A stretch of 64,000 nt of DNA from Polaromonas sp. (GCA_021737975.1 JAIPCZ010000002.1:102508-166507), one strand, 5' to 3'. Positions 33,598-43,629 are shown, counted from the stretch's first letter. Numbers and translations are program-made. Notes: generated from the sequence alone by a model not told the origin.

Positions 33598-35244
33598 TTG
33601 AGCAATTTCTGGCTTGGAATATGGTCTGGTGCGGTTGCGCTAAGCTGGCTGCTACCAAACCATTACTACCCCTGGATCGCCTTTCACGCGGATGCATGGA
33701 TGGCGCTAAGCTGTGCGGTCGCATCGCTATGCGTCATCTGGCGCTATCGTCCACCAATGGCGTGGCACCGTCTATCCATTCTTGCTGCGTTCGCAGTGAT
33801 CATCCCCTGGCTCCAATCTCTAATGGGGATCGTCGCCTTTTCGGGCAGCGCATGGATATCCAGCGCCTACCTTTTGGGTTTTCTGCTAGCTTTGCTGACT
33901 GGCGCACACTGGGAACTTTACCGCCCTGGGCAATTGACCAAGGGCTTGTTCGCTGCCATCATCGTCGCTGCCATCCTCTCCGTGGGTCTGCAGATAAAAC
34001 AGTCGCTTGAAGTTGATGGGCTATGGATTTGGACCATTTTTTCGAGCCCCACTCGACCATCAGCCAATTTGGGGCAGCCCAACCAACTGGCAACCCTGCT
34101 CCTCTGGGGCATAGTGGCGAACCTTTGGGCGGTGGCAAAGCGACACATCGGTGCCGGCACGGCCGTGTTTTTAGCGCTTTATCTTTTATTCGGCCTTGCA
34201 TTGACCGGATCACGGACAGCTTGGCTAGGTCTCGTTTTGATTCTCTTGGTCATCTGGATCTGGCGTGGCTGCTGGTTGTACCCAAGGCTACCCTGGATCG
34301 CCACTGCGTTAGGGCTCTATTTTGCTGCCTGTGTCAAAGGACAAGCCTTCTTTAACCATAGCGATGACGTTCTTCGCCTAACCACCGAATTGCGACCTGC
34401 CGCGTGGCGCATGTTTATCGATGCCGCACTTCAACAGCCCTGGTTGGGTTACGGTTGGAATCAGACCGCCTTGGCTCACACCGCAATGGCCGACCGTTAT
34501 CCCTCTTTTGGATTGACTTTCACCTATGCACACAACCTGTTTTTGGACTGGTTTCTGTGGTGCGGCATCCCATTGGGACTCATTTTTTCGGGTGCATTAA
34601 TTTACTGGTTTTGGGGGTGCTTGCGTGCTGTGAAAAGTGCAGAAAATATTGCGCTCTTAACGCTTTTGGGCGTAGTAGGCAATCACGCTATGCTCGAATT
34701 GCCTCTGGCTTACGCCTACTTCTTGCTGCCCGTGGGCATGGTCATGGGCGTATTAACTGTCCAGCTAAATGAAAAACCTGTGTGCTACACGCATCGCTGG
34801 TTGTCTTTGGGACTGTGGTCCATTTCGACCGCCTTACTTGTGCTCATTGTTCGTGACTACACCCGAATTGAGCCCAGCTATCAAAATATGAGAATGACAC
34901 TCATGCTGATTAAAGTTGCACCCATGGATCCGCCTGATGTTTTTCTACTGGACCAGATGAAAAAACAAATAGAAATGGCTAGATTCGTGCCTAGGGCCGA
35001 CCTTGACGGGGGTGAGCTTCAAAACATGCGTGATGTAGCCAGCCTTTTCCCGAGCGGTATCTTCTCCCAGAAATTGGCAATAACGCTGGCCCTTAACGGA
35101 CACCCTGAAGAGGCCCGTCTGTGGTTGATCAGATTATGCAAACTAACTCCTGACTGCACCGTCGCCCGGACGATCTGGGTCAAGCAGGCACAGATGCATC
35201 CTGAAATCGTAGCGATTCCCTGGCCGGTCAAGGAAGCGGATTAA
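33598..35244 (+). CDS. PglL/TfpO-type pilin O-oligosaccharyltransferase (Wzy_C family), 548 aa
   Basis: Polytopic membrane enzyme predicted to move lipid-linked glycans to pilin in the periplasm. About eleven hydrophobic helices with the opening ALSWLLPNHYYPW typical of PglL, the QPNQLATLLLWG loop, GSRTAWLGL, and a large periplasmic loop with YAHNLFLDWFLWCGIPLG containing the conserved His-Asn of O-antigen ligases. The last ~110 residues look like a soluble helical tail. Start is TTG 33598 with no clear ribosome site. Codon use is less GC-rich (many TTA, CTA, ATA, AAT) than neighbours, suggesting a transferred pilin cassette. Confidence 0.85.
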   Translation: MSNFWLGIWSGAVALSWLLPNHYYPWIAFHADAWMALSCAVASLCVIWRYRPPMAWHRLSILAAFAVIIPWLQSLMGIVAFSGSAWISSAYLLGFLLALLTGAHWELYRPGQLTKGLFAAIIVAAILSVGLQIKQSLEVDGLWIWTIFSSPTRPSANLGQPNQLATLLLWGIVANLWAVAKRHIGAGTAVFLALYLLFGLALTGSRTAWLGLVLILLVIWIWRGCWLYPRLPWIATALGLYFAACVKGQAFFNHSDDVLRLTTELRPAAWRMFIDAALQQPWLGYGWNQTALAHTAMADRYPSFGLTFTYAHNLFLDWFLWCGIPLGLIFSGALIYWFWGCLRAVKSAENIALLTLLGVVGNHAMLELPLAYAYFLLPVGMVMGVLTVQLNEKPVCYTHRWLSLGLWSISTALLVLIVRDYTRIEPSYQNMRMTLMLIKVAPMDPPDVFLLDQMKKQIEMARFVPRADLDGGELQNMRDVASLFPSGIFSQKLAITLALNGHPEEARLWLIRLCKLTPDCTVARTIWVKQAQMHPEIVAIPWPVKEAD

Positions 35245-35267
35245 CGCATTAGCGGCGGCGTAGGCGC

Positions 35268-35816
35268 TCACCGGCTCCGCCCCGCCTTGTATTTCCCCTT
35301 ACCAGCCCCAATCACCCCATCGGCCAGCGCCAGCCTAGCCATGGCTTTATTGGCGTGGGCGTGGGTGATGGCCAGGCCCAGGGCGTCGGCGGCGTCGGGA
35401 CCGGGCAGGCCGGGCAGGTTGAGCAGGCGCTTGACCATTTCCTGAATCTGGCCCTTGCTGGCGCGGCCCCAGCCGACCACGGCCTGTTTCATTTGCAGCG
35501 CGGTGTACTGCGACACCGGCAGATCGGAAAAAACCAGCGCGGTGATGGCCGCACCCCGCGCCTGGCCCAGCAGCAGGGTGGACTGCGGGTTGACGTTGAC
35601 AAACACGATTTCGACCGTGGCCGCGTCGGGCTCGTAACGCGCCACCACCTCGCGGATGCCGTCAAAAATCACCTTGAGCCGCTCGGGCAGCAGGTCCTTG
35701 TCGAGGTGGGTGGTGGTAATGGTGCCGCTGGCCACATAACTCAGCTCGGAGCCATCCACGTCCACCAGGCCAAAGCCGGTGGTGCGCAGGCCGGGGTCGA
35801 TGCCGAGGATTCTCAT
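35268..35816 (-). CDS. ruvC: Crossover junction endodeoxyribonuclease RuvC, 182 aa
   Basis: Resolves Holliday junctions together with RuvAB. Active-site acids are present: Asp7 in [12 protein letters not shown], Glu in [11 protein letters not shown], and the Asp pair in [14 protein letters not shown]. Normal length with a short basic tail. Its start overlaps the stop of the cdsA-like gene by four bases, so it is last in a long minus-strand operon, while ruvA and ruvB are far away on the other strand. Confidence 0.96.
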   Translation of the reverse strand: MRILGIDPGLRTTGFGLVDVDGSELSYVASGTITTTHLDKDLLPERLKVIFDGIREVVARYEPDAATVEIVFVNVNPQSTLLLGQARGAAITALVFSDLPVSQYTALQMKQAVVGWGRASKGQIQEMVKRLLNLPGLPGPDAADALGLAITHAHANKAMARLALADGVIGAGKGKYKAGRSR

Positions 35817-36802
35817 AGGCCAAAGTACCAGCGCACCGAATGAAAGAACACCGGCGCGGCAAAACACAGCGAGTCGATGCGGTCGAGCATGCCGCCGGCC
35901 CCGGTCACGCCCTTGCCGTGGCCTTGCCAGATCGGGATGCCGCGGTCGCGCTTGAGCGCTTTCATGACCAGATGCCCCAGCGACCCCGCCGCGCAGGCGA
36001 TGAACGACAAGGCAAAGGCCTGGCCCGGCACAAAGGGTGTGATGCCCGCCAGCACGGCACCCAGCAGGCTGCCCACGGCCATGCCACAGCCCCAGCTGCG
36101 CCAGGTAAAACTCTGGCTGATGTGGGTCGCCACCGGGGTTTTTGGCCAGTACCGGGCAGCCAGATGCTGCGTGACCATGCAGCTTTGCACCACCAGCACC
36201 AGAAACAGCACGAGAAAGGCGTTTTGCCTGTCGTAGCGCGGGAAGTCCAGCAGCATCAGGGCCGGCACGTGGCTCATGCCGTAAATGCAGACCATGATGC
36301 CCCACTGCAGCTTGGCGTTGCGCTCCAGAAAGCGCACCGGGTCGTTGGCCAGCGCGCTGGCCACAGGCAGCGCCAGAAAGACATAGACCGGGATAAACAC
36401 AGTGAAGAGGTCGAAGTGCTCGGTCCCCACCAGATAGTACTGAAACGGCAGCACGCCGAAAAAGGCCAGCACCAGGCTGCGGTGGTCGCCCTGGCGCGTG
36501 GGTGACAGGGTCAGGAACTCGCGCAAGGCAAAAAAGGAACCGAGCCCGAACAGCACAAGCCGGGTGATGTCGCCCGCCAGCCAGGCGACCCAGAAGACAA
36601 AGATCAGCGCCCAACTGGTGCGCAGCAACTTGCTCAGGTTGCCAAGGCGATCCTGGTGGCTTTGCTGCGCCTGCGCCTCCTCCTTCTCGCGCATCGACAG
36701 CAGGAACAGGGTCAGCGAGGCCAGCAGCAGCAGGCCGAAAACCAGGATGAACATGGCGCCCACCTGCTGCGCCGGGCTGAGGTTTTTCAGGGTCTGGTAC
36801 AT
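35813..36802 (-). CDS. CdsA-like phosphatidate cytidylyltransferase, 329 aa
   Basis: Membrane protein with about eight helices, related to CDP-diacylglycerol synthases. The C-terminal signature is present but modified: [18 protein letters not shown] followed by [11 protein letters not shown]. In usual CdsA proteins a Lys-Asp pair follows the KRxxxx segment and GHGG precedes the LDRxD; here these read Pro-Ile and GAGG, with three extra residues. The LDRIDS end and its acids are intact. It follows a PlsC-like acyltransferase gene by nine bases, pointing to a phospholipid pathway. Confidence 0.82.
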   Translation of the reverse strand: MYQTLKNLSPAQQVGAMFILVFGLLLLASLTLFLLSMREKEEAQAQQSHQDRLGNLSKLLRTSWALIFVFWVAWLAGDITRLVLFGLGSFFALREFLTLSPTRQGDHRSLVLAFFGVLPFQYYLVGTEHFDLFTVFIPVYVFLALPVASALANDPVRFLERNAKLQWGIMVCIYGMSHVPALMLLDFPRYDRQNAFLVLFLVLVVQSCMVTQHLAARYWPKTPVATHISQSFTWRSWGCGMAVGSLLGAVLAGITPFVPGQAFALSFIACAAGSLGHLVMKALKRDRGIPIWQGHGKGVTGAGGMLDRIDSLCFAAPVFFHSVRWYFGL

Positions 36803-36811
36803 GGGCGGGTC

Positions 36812-37486
36812 TCAGATGTCGCGCAGGGCGATGACAGCCTGGCGGGCGCGCTGCAAAAAGGCGTGGCAGTCCTCTCCGGGCTGCACCTGCGTCGGCGTGC
36901 CAAAGGTCACCGAGCACAGCACGGGCACCGGCACCACTTCGCCCTTGGGCATGACACGCTGCACGTTGGCGATCCAGGCCGGGATCAGCTCCACCTGCGG
37001 GAACTTGAGCGCCAGGTTGTAGAGCCCGGCCTTGAAGGCCTGCGGCTCGTCGAAATGGCCGCGCGTGCCTTCGGGGAACAAAATCAGCGAGTCGCCCGCT
37101 GCCAAAGCCTCGACCAGCGGCTCCAGCGGGTCCTCGGTCGCGTTTCGCTCGCGCGAGACATAGATCACGTTGAACACGGCCGTGGTGATCCACTGCTTGA
37201 ATGGCGTCTTGGTCCAGTATTCGCGGGCGGCCACGGCCCGGGTGCTGCGGCGCAGTTCCTTGGGCAGGGCGGCCCAGATCATCACCAGGTCGGCATGGCT
37301 CTGGTGGTTGGCGAAATAGATGCGCTGCTCGGCCTTGGGCGGGCAGCCCCACCAGCGTGCCTGGGCCCCGGTAAGCACGCGAATCAGCCCGAGCAAAAAC
37401 AGGCTGACCCCCGTGGCGGCCAGCGGCGACACCCAGGCCGCCGTGCGGCTGCGCCAGTTGCCGGGCTCGGAGGGTGTCTGGTTCAT
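36812..37486 (-). CDS. PlsC-like 1-acyl-glycerol-3-phosphate acyltransferase, 224 aa
   Basis: Membrane-associated acyltransferase that adds a fatty acid to lysophosphatidic acid or a related lipid. The catalytic motif NHQSHAD (His61, Asp66) and the substrate motif FPEGTRG are intact, after one N-terminal membrane helix. Its start overlaps the mtgA stop by four bases and the cdsA-like gene follows at nine bases, so product and next enzyme are encoded together. Confidence 0.87.
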   Translation of the reverse strand: MNQTPSEPGNWRSRTAAWVSPLAATGVSLFLLGLIRVLTGAQARWWGCPPKAEQRIYFANHQSHADLVMIWAALPKELRRSTRAVAAREYWTKTPFKQWITTAVFNVIYVSRERNATEDPLEPLVEALAAGDSLILFPEGTRGHFDEPQAFKAGLYNLALKFPQVELIPAWIANVQRVMPKGEVVPVPVLCSVTFGTPTQVQPGEDCHAFLQRARQAVIALRDI

Positions 37487-38265
37487 GGCAGTTCAGCGCC
37501 TTCGAGGCGCCGCACGATGATTTCTGCGCGCCCCGCGACATAGCTGGAGTTGGGCAGTTTTTCAAAATACTTGGGGCGCGGCAGCATCACCGCCAGCCGC
37601 GCCGCCTCATAAGCGCCGAGTTGCGCTGCCGACTTGCGAAAATAGTGCTGGGCCGCCGCCTCGGCGCCAAACACGCCTTCGCCCCATTCCACGTTGTTGA
37701 GGTAGATCTCCAGGATGCGTTCCTTGCTGAGCAGGGCTTCGAGCAGCAGCGCGAGAACGAATTCCTGCCCTTTTCTTAAAAACGTGCGCTCGCCAGACAA
37801 AAACAGATTCTTGGCCAGCTGCTGGGTGATGGTCGAGCCGCCCACCACCTTGGGTGCCCTGACCGGCCGGGTCGTTGGTGTCTTGGCCGGATTGGCGGTC
37901 GCTTTGGGCGGGTTTCTGGCGGCGTTTCTGGCCTGCGCCCTGGCGGCCAGTTCCTCTGCCCTGGCGTTCTTTTCCCAGGCTTTTTCCAGCGCATTCCAGT
38001 CCACACCGTCATGGTTGGCAAAATCATCGTCTTCGCTGGCGATCACCGCGCGCTTGAGGTGGCTGGAAATCTTGTCGTAAGGCAGCCATTGCTGGCGCCA
38101 GCGCAAGGCGTCCTTCTGGGTGGCCACGCGCCAGGCCTCCGACCGTTGGAAAGCGGTGGATTGGGGGTCGATGACCAGCATGGCGGCGATGCGAACCACA
38201 AAAAACAGTTGCAGCAGCACCAGGGCAAGGGCCACCAGGCTTAGCCAGCGCCAAAATGGTTTCAT
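37483..38265 (-). CDS. mtgA: Monofunctional peptidoglycan transglycosylase MtgA, 260 aa
   Basis: GT51 glycosyltransferase that polymerises lipid II into glycan strands. One N-terminal membrane anchor (residues 8-32), catalytic Glu78 in [36 protein letters not shown] and [17 protein letters not shown]. Between the first and second motif an Ala/Pro/Arg-rich stretch of about 39 residues (101-139) is inserted where other MtgA proteins have only a few residues. Start ATG 38265 is four bases after the aroE stop. Confidence 0.92.
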   Translation of the reverse strand: MKPFWRWLSLVALALVLLQLFFVVRIAAMLVIDPQSTAFQRSEAWRVATQKDALRWRQQWLPYDKISSHLKRAVIASEDDDFANHDGVDWNALEKAWEKNARAEELAARAQARNAARNPPKATANPAKTPTTRPVRAPKVVGGSTITQQLAKNLFLSGERTFLRKGQEFVLALLLEALLSKERILEIYLNNVEWGEGVFGAEAAAQHYFRKSAAQLGAYEAARLAVMLPRPKYFEKLPNSSYVAGRAEIIVRRLEGAELP

Positions 38266-38269
38266 GGAC

Positions 38270-39112
38270 TCAGTGCCCGCTCGCAATGACCGCCCGCAAT
38301 TCAGCCAGCACCTGGCTTGAGGGCGGGCGCACACCGCGCCAGATCAAAAATGCCTCTGCGGCCTGCTCCACGAGCATGCCCAGGCCGTCCCGCGGCAGCG
38401 CGCCGTGGGCTTGCGCCCAGTCCATGAAGCCTTGGGCGCCGGGGCCGTACATCATGTCGTAAGCCAGCGCGCCGGGCTTCAGGGCGCGGGCCGCCACGGG
38501 CACAGCCGCGCCGCTGAGGCTGCTGGCGGTGGCATTGATGATGACGTCAAAGGGCCTGTCGAAGCCGTGCAGGGTGTGGGCTTGCAGTTCGGCATTGTTT
38601 TCTGCAGCCAGTGGCAAATGGCGCGCCACCAGCTCACTGGCCTTGTGCAGCGTGCGGTTGGCCACGCTGACGTGGGCCGGACCGGCCTGCAGCAGCGGGC
38701 CCAGCACGCCGGCTGAAGCACCCCCCGCGCCAATCAGCAGCAGGCGCAGGCCCTTGAGGGATAAGCCGGCGTTGTGTTCAATGTCGTCCACCAGGCCGAT
38801 GCCGTCGGTGTTGTCGGCCAGGATCTGGCCGTTCTTGAATGTCAGCACATTGGCGGCCTGGGCCAGCAAGCCGCGTTCGCTGGTGTGGGTGGCCAGTTTG
38901 GCGGCCTCGAACTTGAATGGCACGGTGACGTTGCAACCCAGCCCGCCTTCCCGGATGAAGGCTTGCACGCTGCGCTCGAAATGGTCCAGCGGAATCTCGC
39001 GTTTGTCGTAATGCAGCTTTTGGCCGGTGAGTTCGGCAAAACGAGCATGAATCCAGGGGGATCGGCTGTGGGCGACCGGGTGGCCCATCACGCAGTAGAG
39101 GTCGGTGGTCAT
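38270..39112 (-). CDS. aroE: Shikimate dehydrogenase, 280 aa
   Basis: NADPH enzyme of the shikimate pathway to aromatic amino acids. Opening MTTDLYCVMGHPVAHSRSPWIH (shikimate-binding Ser-x-Ser), NVTVPFKFEAAKLA with the catalytic Lys, ADNTDGIGLVDDIEH with the catalytic Asp, the NADP loop LLIGAGGASAGVLGPLL, and GLGMLVEQAAEAFLIW at the end. Full length. Part of the minus-strand run, between the TonB-like gene and mtgA. Confidence 0.95.
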   Translation of the reverse strand: MTTDLYCVMGHPVAHSRSPWIHARFAELTGQKLHYDKREIPLDHFERSVQAFIREGGLGCNVTVPFKFEAAKLATHTSERGLLAQAANVLTFKNGQILADNTDGIGLVDDIEHNAGLSLKGLRLLLIGAGGASAGVLGPLLQAGPAHVSVANRTLHKASELVARHLPLAAENNAELQAHTLHGFDRPFDVIINATASSLSGAAVPVAARALKPGALAYDMMYGPGAQGFMDWAQAHGALPRDGLGMLVEQAAEAFLIWRGVRPPSSQVLAELRAVIASGH

Positions 39113-39133
39113 TGGAGGCTTCGGGTAATGGGT

Positions 39134-39991
39134 CTATTTGGCGCTGACCCGGGTTTCAAGCGTGTCATCGCGGGTGAAATTAAAGCGCGACACCACGGCA
39201 ATTTCGTCGGATTGGCTTCGCATCGCAGCGTTGAATTTACCAAAAGGCCCTGCACTGTTGGCGATGGCGCGCGCGCGCTGGTCCAGCGCCAGGCTGCCGG
39301 AGCTCTGCACGACCTCGGTGGACATGACCTCACCGAGGTGGTTGATGCTCACCACCATGGTGAGCTCGCCATAGAGTTTTTGGCCGTTGGCCTGCGGAAA
39401 ATTCACAGTGCCCCGGTCCTCGATGGTGCGGCGCAAGTGGTCGTAATAGACCGCGTAGACCGCCTCGCGCGTGGCCGGGCTGATATAGCGTTTCTTGGGG
39501 CGGGCGTTTTCCAGGATGATGCGGCGCTCGATCTCGGCCAGCAGCTTGACGAGTTGCTTTTGCTTCTGCTCACGCTGGGCCTGTTCGGACGTCAGGGTTT
39601 GCTCGCGGGGCTCGGCGGGGGGCAGGCTGGTCAGCAGGCGATTGACATTGAGCAGCAGCAGGTTCTGCTGCGCCTGCATTTCGCGCAGCTGGCGCTCCTG
39701 TTCCTGCTCCTTGTCCTGCCCGTCCATGGCGAGCAGGGCCGGCGGCAGCGGGCTTTTGGCGCGGCCGCGCTCGGCTTCACCGCCGCCCGCCATGGCAACC
39801 TGGGCAATGGCCTGCGCCTTGTCGGGGCGCTCCTGCGGGTTGGCATTGACCAGGATCACCTCGAGCGCGTTGTCCTGCGTCATGCGTTTGAACGCCGCGG
39901 GGTCCACCAGTCGCACGGTCAGCAGCGCGGCGTGCACCGCGATGGACGCACCCAATGCCAGCTGAAGGGTCCCGATGGGCAGCAGCTTCAC
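39134..39991 (-). CDS. TonB-like energy-transducer domain protein, 285 aa
   Basis: Periplasm-facing protein anchored by one N-terminal helix (LQLALGASIAVHAALLTVRL), followed by a Gln/Glu-rich coiled-coil region at about 95-160 (KEQEQERQLREMQAQQNLLL) and a C-terminal TonB-like domain (YGELTMVVSINHLGEVMSTEVVQSSGS). Proteins like this link inner-membrane energy to outer-membrane partners, but the partner is unknown and no exbBD genes are beside it. The start overlaps the rnb-like stop by four bases, a translational coupling. Confidence 0.8.
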   Translation of the reverse strand: MKLLPIGTLQLALGASIAVHAALLTVRLVDPAAFKRMTQDNALEVILVNANPQERPDKAQAIAQVAMAGGGEAERGRAKSPLPPALLAMDGQDKEQEQERQLREMQAQQNLLLLNVNRLLTSLPPAEPREQTLTSEQAQREQKQKQLVKLLAEIERRIILENARPKKRYISPATREAVYAVYYDHLRRTIEDRGTVNFPQANGQKLYGELTMVVSINHLGEVMSTEVVQSSGSLALDQRARAIANSAGPFGKFNAAMRSQSDEIAVVSRFNFTRDDTLETRVSAK

Positions 39992-42051
39992 GGCGTGTCA
40001 AGGGCCTCTGGTTCGGCGGGTGTCGGGCTGGCTTCTGCGTCGTTGAGGTCCACCGCAATCGCGATCGGGCCGGCCACGGTGTCCTCGTCCAGGTCCTCAT
40101 CGGCATCAAAGGCCTCGGGCTCGGCATCCAGGCGCTCCAGCACGGTGCCGTGGATGTCGAGCGAGACCAGGTCGATGTCGCCGAGCTTCACGCGCACCCG
40201 GGCGCCGCGCGGCAGGCCCTGCGCGCCCATGACCGGCAGCACCAGCGGCAGGTGGTCGGCGCGCACCAGGTTGTCCTTGAACAGGGTGGCCTCGATCTCG
40301 GTGATGCCCTGTTGCTGCACGTACTTGAGAGTCCAGAAACGCTCGATGGCGTTCTGATAGCCGTTGTAGGCAAAGTAGGCGGCGTCAAAGCTGGAGATGA
40401 TCGAGAACAGCTCGGCGTCCTTGGGCTTGAAGGGCGCCACCAGCGCGGCGGTTTTGCCATGCCGCGCGCAGGCAATGATCTGCCACTGGTTGAGCAAGTC
40501 CACATAACGGCGCAGCGGCGAGCTGCTCCAGGCATAACTTTTGACACCGATGCCCGCGTGCGGCAGGGCGCGGGTGCCCATGCGCACCTTGACGCCGGGC
40601 AACATCGAGGCCTGGCTGCGGTAGATGCCGGGCACACCGAGCTCGGCCATCCAGTTGCCCCACGTGCTGTTGGCCAGGATCATGGCTTCCGACACGATCA
40701 GGTCCAGCGGCGCGCCGCGCTGGCGCACGCTGATCTGCACCTGCTCGGTGCCCTGCGGCTCGGCGCCCTTGTTGCCGACCAGCCTGAAGTTGTAGTCGGG
40801 CCGGTTGAAGTTCTCGGGCTTGCCGCGCACCACCTCGCGCTTGGCCTTGAGGTCTTGCGCCAGGCGGTGCAAAAACGAAAGCTGCGGGCGCTTGTGCTGC
40901 AGCGGCGGCGGGTCGGTGTCGTGCATGAAAGCCGGGTCTTGCAGCCACTCCAGCGTGACCACGTCATCGAGCTGGTCATGGCGCAAGTTGGCGCCGATGT
41001 GCACGCGCTCCAGCTTGGTCTCGGTCGCCTTGATCTCCAGTGTGGACTCAATCAGCGTCACATAGAGCGATACCGCCGGGCAGTCCTTACCCTCGGTCAG
41101 GGTGTAGTTTTGCACCACCTCGTCGGGCAGCATGGTGAGTTTGTAGCCCGGCATGTACACCGTGGACAGGCGCGCGCGGCCCAGCAGGTCGGCCGCGCTG
41201 CCGGGCTGGATCGCCAGGCCGGGCGCGGCAATGTGGATGCCCAGCACCACGGTGCCCGTGCCCAGGCCCTGCACCGACAGCGCGTCGTCGATCTCGGTGG
41301 TGGCCGAATCGTCGATCGAAAAGGCGCGCGCGGGCGACAGCGGCAGCTCGTCCTTGATGAGCGGCGCGTCGAGCTTTGGAAAACCCGTGCCCTTGGGAAA
41401 GTTCTCCAGCAGGAAGCGCTTCCAGTGGAACTGGTAGGGCGAGTCGATGGCGCCGGCCCTGATCAGCAGGTCGAGCGGACCCAGGTGGGTGGCGCGTGAG
41501 GCCTCGACCACGGCCTTGTATTCGGGCGCGTTCTTGTCGGGCTTGAACAGGATCTTGTAAAGCTGGTCGCGGATGGCTTGCGGGCAGACGCCTTCGCTCA
41601 ATTCCTTGACCCAGGCCTCGATTTGCAGCAGCAGCTGTTTCTTCTTTTCGATGGCGGCCAGGGCCTGCGCGAGGATGTCGGCCGATGCCTTCTTGAAGCG
41701 GCCCTTGCCGGCACGGCGAAAGTAGTGCGGCGCCTCATAAAGCGCCATCAGGGTGCCGGCCTGTTGCTCCAGCGTGGCGTGTTCCGAAAAATAGTCGCGC
41801 GCCAGCTCGGCAAAACCGAAGTCTCCCTCGGGGGCAAATTCCCAGGCCATGTCGAGCTCGATGCCTGCTGCAACGGCCTGCGCGCCCGCCATCAACTGCT
41901 GCGGCGTGGGCTTGTCGAACTTGAGCAGCATGTTGGCGGACTTGACCTTGACACGCTTGCCCGAGTCCAGCTCCACCTGCGCCGAGGTATCGGCCTCGGA
42001 GAGGATGCGCCCGGCCAGAAATTTGCCGGTTTCTTCAAATAATAAGTACAT
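39988..42051 (-). CDS. RNB-domain exoribonuclease (RNase II family), 687 aa
   Basis: Predicted 3'-5' exoribonuclease. The RNB catalytic core is seen in AFSIDDSATTEIDDALSV (metal-binding Asp cluster) and in LPHAGIGVKSYAWSSSPLRRYVDLLNQWQI, the RNB end motif. The N-terminal ~250 residues carry a cold-shock-like start (MYLLFEETGKFLAGRIL) and helical parts; an S1-like C-terminus ends in an acidic tail (DADEDLDEDT). ATG 42051 is chosen as start; the upstream open frame runs through a repeat and is not coding. More distant from E. coli Rnb than from RNase R-like small forms. Confidence 0.88.
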   Translation of the reverse strand: MYLLFEETGKFLAGRILSEADTSAQVELDSGKRVKVKSANMLLKFDKPTPQQLMAGAQAVAAGIELDMAWEFAPEGDFGFAELARDYFSEHATLEQQAGTLMALYEAPHYFRRAGKGRFKKASADILAQALAAIEKKKQLLLQIEAWVKELSEGVCPQAIRDQLYKILFKPDKNAPEYKAVVEASRATHLGPLDLLIRAGAIDSPYQFHWKRFLLENFPKGTGFPKLDAPLIKDELPLSPARAFSIDDSATTEIDDALSVQGLGTGTVVLGIHIAAPGLAIQPGSAADLLGRARLSTVYMPGYKLTMLPDEVVQNYTLTEGKDCPAVSLYVTLIESTLEIKATETKLERVHIGANLRHDQLDDVVTLEWLQDPAFMHDTDPPPLQHKRPQLSFLHRLAQDLKAKREVVRGKPENFNRPDYNFRLVGNKGAEPQGTEQVQISVRQRGAPLDLIVSEAMILANSTWGNWMAELGVPGIYRSQASMLPGVKVRMGTRALPHAGIGVKSYAWSSSPLRRYVDLLNQWQIIACARHGKTAALVAPFKPKDAELFSIISSFDAAYFAYNGYQNAIERFWTLKYVQQQGITEIEATLFKDNLVRADHLPLVLPVMGAQGLPRGARVRVKLGDIDLVSLDIHGTVLERLDAEPEAFDADEDLDEDTVAGPIAIAVDLNDAEASPTPAEPEALDTP

Positions 42052-42111
42052 CGGCGAATTGTCCCATGGCTTGCGGGTGGGCATCCATCGGCCCGAGGGC
42101 GGGCCTCCCCG

Positions 42112-42136
42112 GTTGGCGCGGCGCCCTCGCCGCAAA
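42112..42136. repeat. REP-like palindromic repeat, single copy
   Basis: GTTGGCGCGGCGCCCTCGCC followed by GCAAA; differs from the copy at 52186-52211 at few positions. It occupies the 93-base gap between ybeY and the RNB gene inside the minus-strand run, where it could form a small hairpin in the mRNA. Confidence 0.7.
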
Positions 42137-42144
42137 GGTATTCG

Positions 42145-42588
42145 TCAATACGGGTTGTGAAATCCGAGCCGCGCCATGATCTCGCTCTCGCGCAGCTCCA
42201 TCACCTGGGCGTCCTCTTCTTCATCGTGGTCCCAGCCCTGCGCGTGCAAGGCGCCATGCACGAGCAAATGCGCGTAGTGTTCTTCCAGGGTTTTGCCCTG
42301 GTCTTTCGCCTCGGCGGCGACGACCGGCGCGCACAGCACCAGGTCGGCGGTGACCACCGGCTCCTGGCTGTAGTCGAAGGTCAGCACGTTGGTGCCGTAG
42401 TCCTTTTTGCGGTAGTCGCGGTTCAGGGCCTGGCCCTCGGCGGCGTCGACGATGCGCACCGTGAGCTCGGCGTCGTCTTGCAGCGCGGCGCGCAGCCAGC
42501 GCGTCACCTTGTGGCGCGGCAGGGCGGCGCGGTGCAGCGCCACGTCCTCAAATTTGCCGAACTGCAGGGAGAGGGTGAGCTGGTTCAT
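42145..42588 (-). CDS. ybeY: Endoribonuclease/rRNA maturation factor YbeY, 147 aa
   Basis: Zinc-dependent protein needed for 16S rRNA 3'-end processing and ribosome quality control. The zinc motif [11 protein letters not shown] (H-x3-H-x5-H) and [19 protein letters not shown] are the family hallmarks. The start overlaps the end of phoH by four bases, the normal ybeZ-ybeY order. The further partners ybeX and lnt are not next in line here. Confidence 0.95.
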   Translation of the reverse strand: MNQLTLSLQFGKFEDVALHRAALPRHKVTRWLRAALQDDAELTVRIVDAAEGQALNRDYRKKDYGTNVLTFDYSQEPVVTADLVLCAPVVAAEAKDQGKTLEEHYAHLLVHGALHAQGWDHDEEEDAQVMELRESEIMARLGFHNPY

Positions 42589-43589
42589 AGGTCAGGGCGT
42601 TTGATGCCGCGGGAGGGGCGTTTGGCGGGCAGGGGTTCGGCGTCGTCGCGGCGCAGGATGCCGATGCGCCCGGGGGCGTCGTAGGCGTCGACAATGCGTG
42701 CCACCAGCGGGTGCCGCACGACATCGGCGCTGGTCAGGCGGCAGATGGCGATGCCTTCAACCTGTTTGAGCACACGCTCCGCGTCGATCAGGCCGCTGAG
42801 CTGGGTGCTGGGCAGGTCGATCTGGCTGACGTCGCCGGTGATAACGGCCTTGGAACCAAAACCGATGCGCGTCAAAAACATCTTCATCTGCTCGGGCGTG
42901 GTGTTTTGCGCCTCGTCCAGGATCACAAAGGCGGTGTTGAGGGTGCGCCCGCGCATGAAGGCCAGCGGCGCGATCTCGATGGTCTGGCGCTCAAAGGCCT
43001 TTTGCACGGCCTCGAAGCCCATCAGGTCATAGAGCGCGTCGTACAGCGGGCGCAGGTAGGGGTCGATCTTTTGCGCCAGGTCGCCGGGCAGGTAGCCCAG
43101 GCGCTCACCGGCTTCCACCGCCGGGCGGGTCAGCACAATGCGCTGCACCGTGCTGCGCTGCAGCGCGTCGACCGCCATGGCCACGGCCAGGTAGGTCTTG
43201 CCGGTGCCCGCCGGGCCGATGCCGAAAGTGATGTCGTGGCTGACGATGCTGTCGAGGTAATGCGCCTGGTTCAGCGAGCGGGGCTTGAGGTCGGCGCGCC
43301 GGGTTTTGAGCGACGGGCCTTCCGCGCCGTGCGGGTCGCCGTCGCCCGCCAGCATCAGCTGCACGGTGCGCGGCTCGATCGGGCGCGCCGCGATCTCGTA
43401 CAGCGCCTGCAGCATTTCCATGCCGCGTTTGGCGTTGGCCTTGAGGCCGTCGACCTTGAACTGCTCGTGGCGGTGCGCAATTTTGACCTGCAGCGCGCCT
43501 TCGATGGTGCGCAGGTGCTCGTCCATGGGGCCGCACAGGTGGCCCAGGCGGGTGTTGTTGGGCGGGGAAAAGATATGTCGGAGGATCAC
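42585..43589 (-). CDS. ybeZ: PhoH-family ATPase YbeZ, 334 aa
   Basis: P-loop protein related to RNA helicases; works with YbeY. Walker [10 protein letters not shown] (125-133), Walker [23 protein letters not shown], sensor [12 protein letters not shown], and the downstream [13 protein letters not shown] stretch. Start GTG 43589 is chosen because the conserved part begins shortly after; codons further upstream cross the promoter region. Divergent from ruvA with only 40 bases between the two starts, so their promoters must overlap. Confidence 0.93.
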   Translation of the reverse strand: MILRHIFSPPNNTRLGHLCGPMDEHLRTIEGALQVKIAHRHEQFKVDGLKANAKRGMEMLQALYEIAARPIEPRTVQLMLAGDGDPHGAEGPSLKTRRADLKPRSLNQAHYLDSIVSHDITFGIGPAGTGKTYLAVAMAVDALQRSTVQRIVLTRPAVEAGERLGYLPGDLAQKIDPYLRPLYDALYDLMGFEAVQKAFERQTIEIAPLAFMRGRTLNTAFVILDEAQNTTPEQMKMFLTRIGFGSKAVITGDVSQIDLPSTQLSGLIDAERVLKQVEGIAICRLTSADVVRHPLVARIVDAYDAPGRIGILRRDDAEPLPAKRPSRGIKRPDL

Positions 43590-43629
43590 GTTGATAATTC
43601 CATAAATACTTCTCGATGATAGGCACAAA

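Noticed and set aside
35817..37565. Upstream extension of the ruvC frame through the cdsA-like and plsC-like genes
   Set aside because: The frame stays open by GC bias, but RuvC starts at the ATG at 35816 and the extension overlaps two genes with intact motifs.
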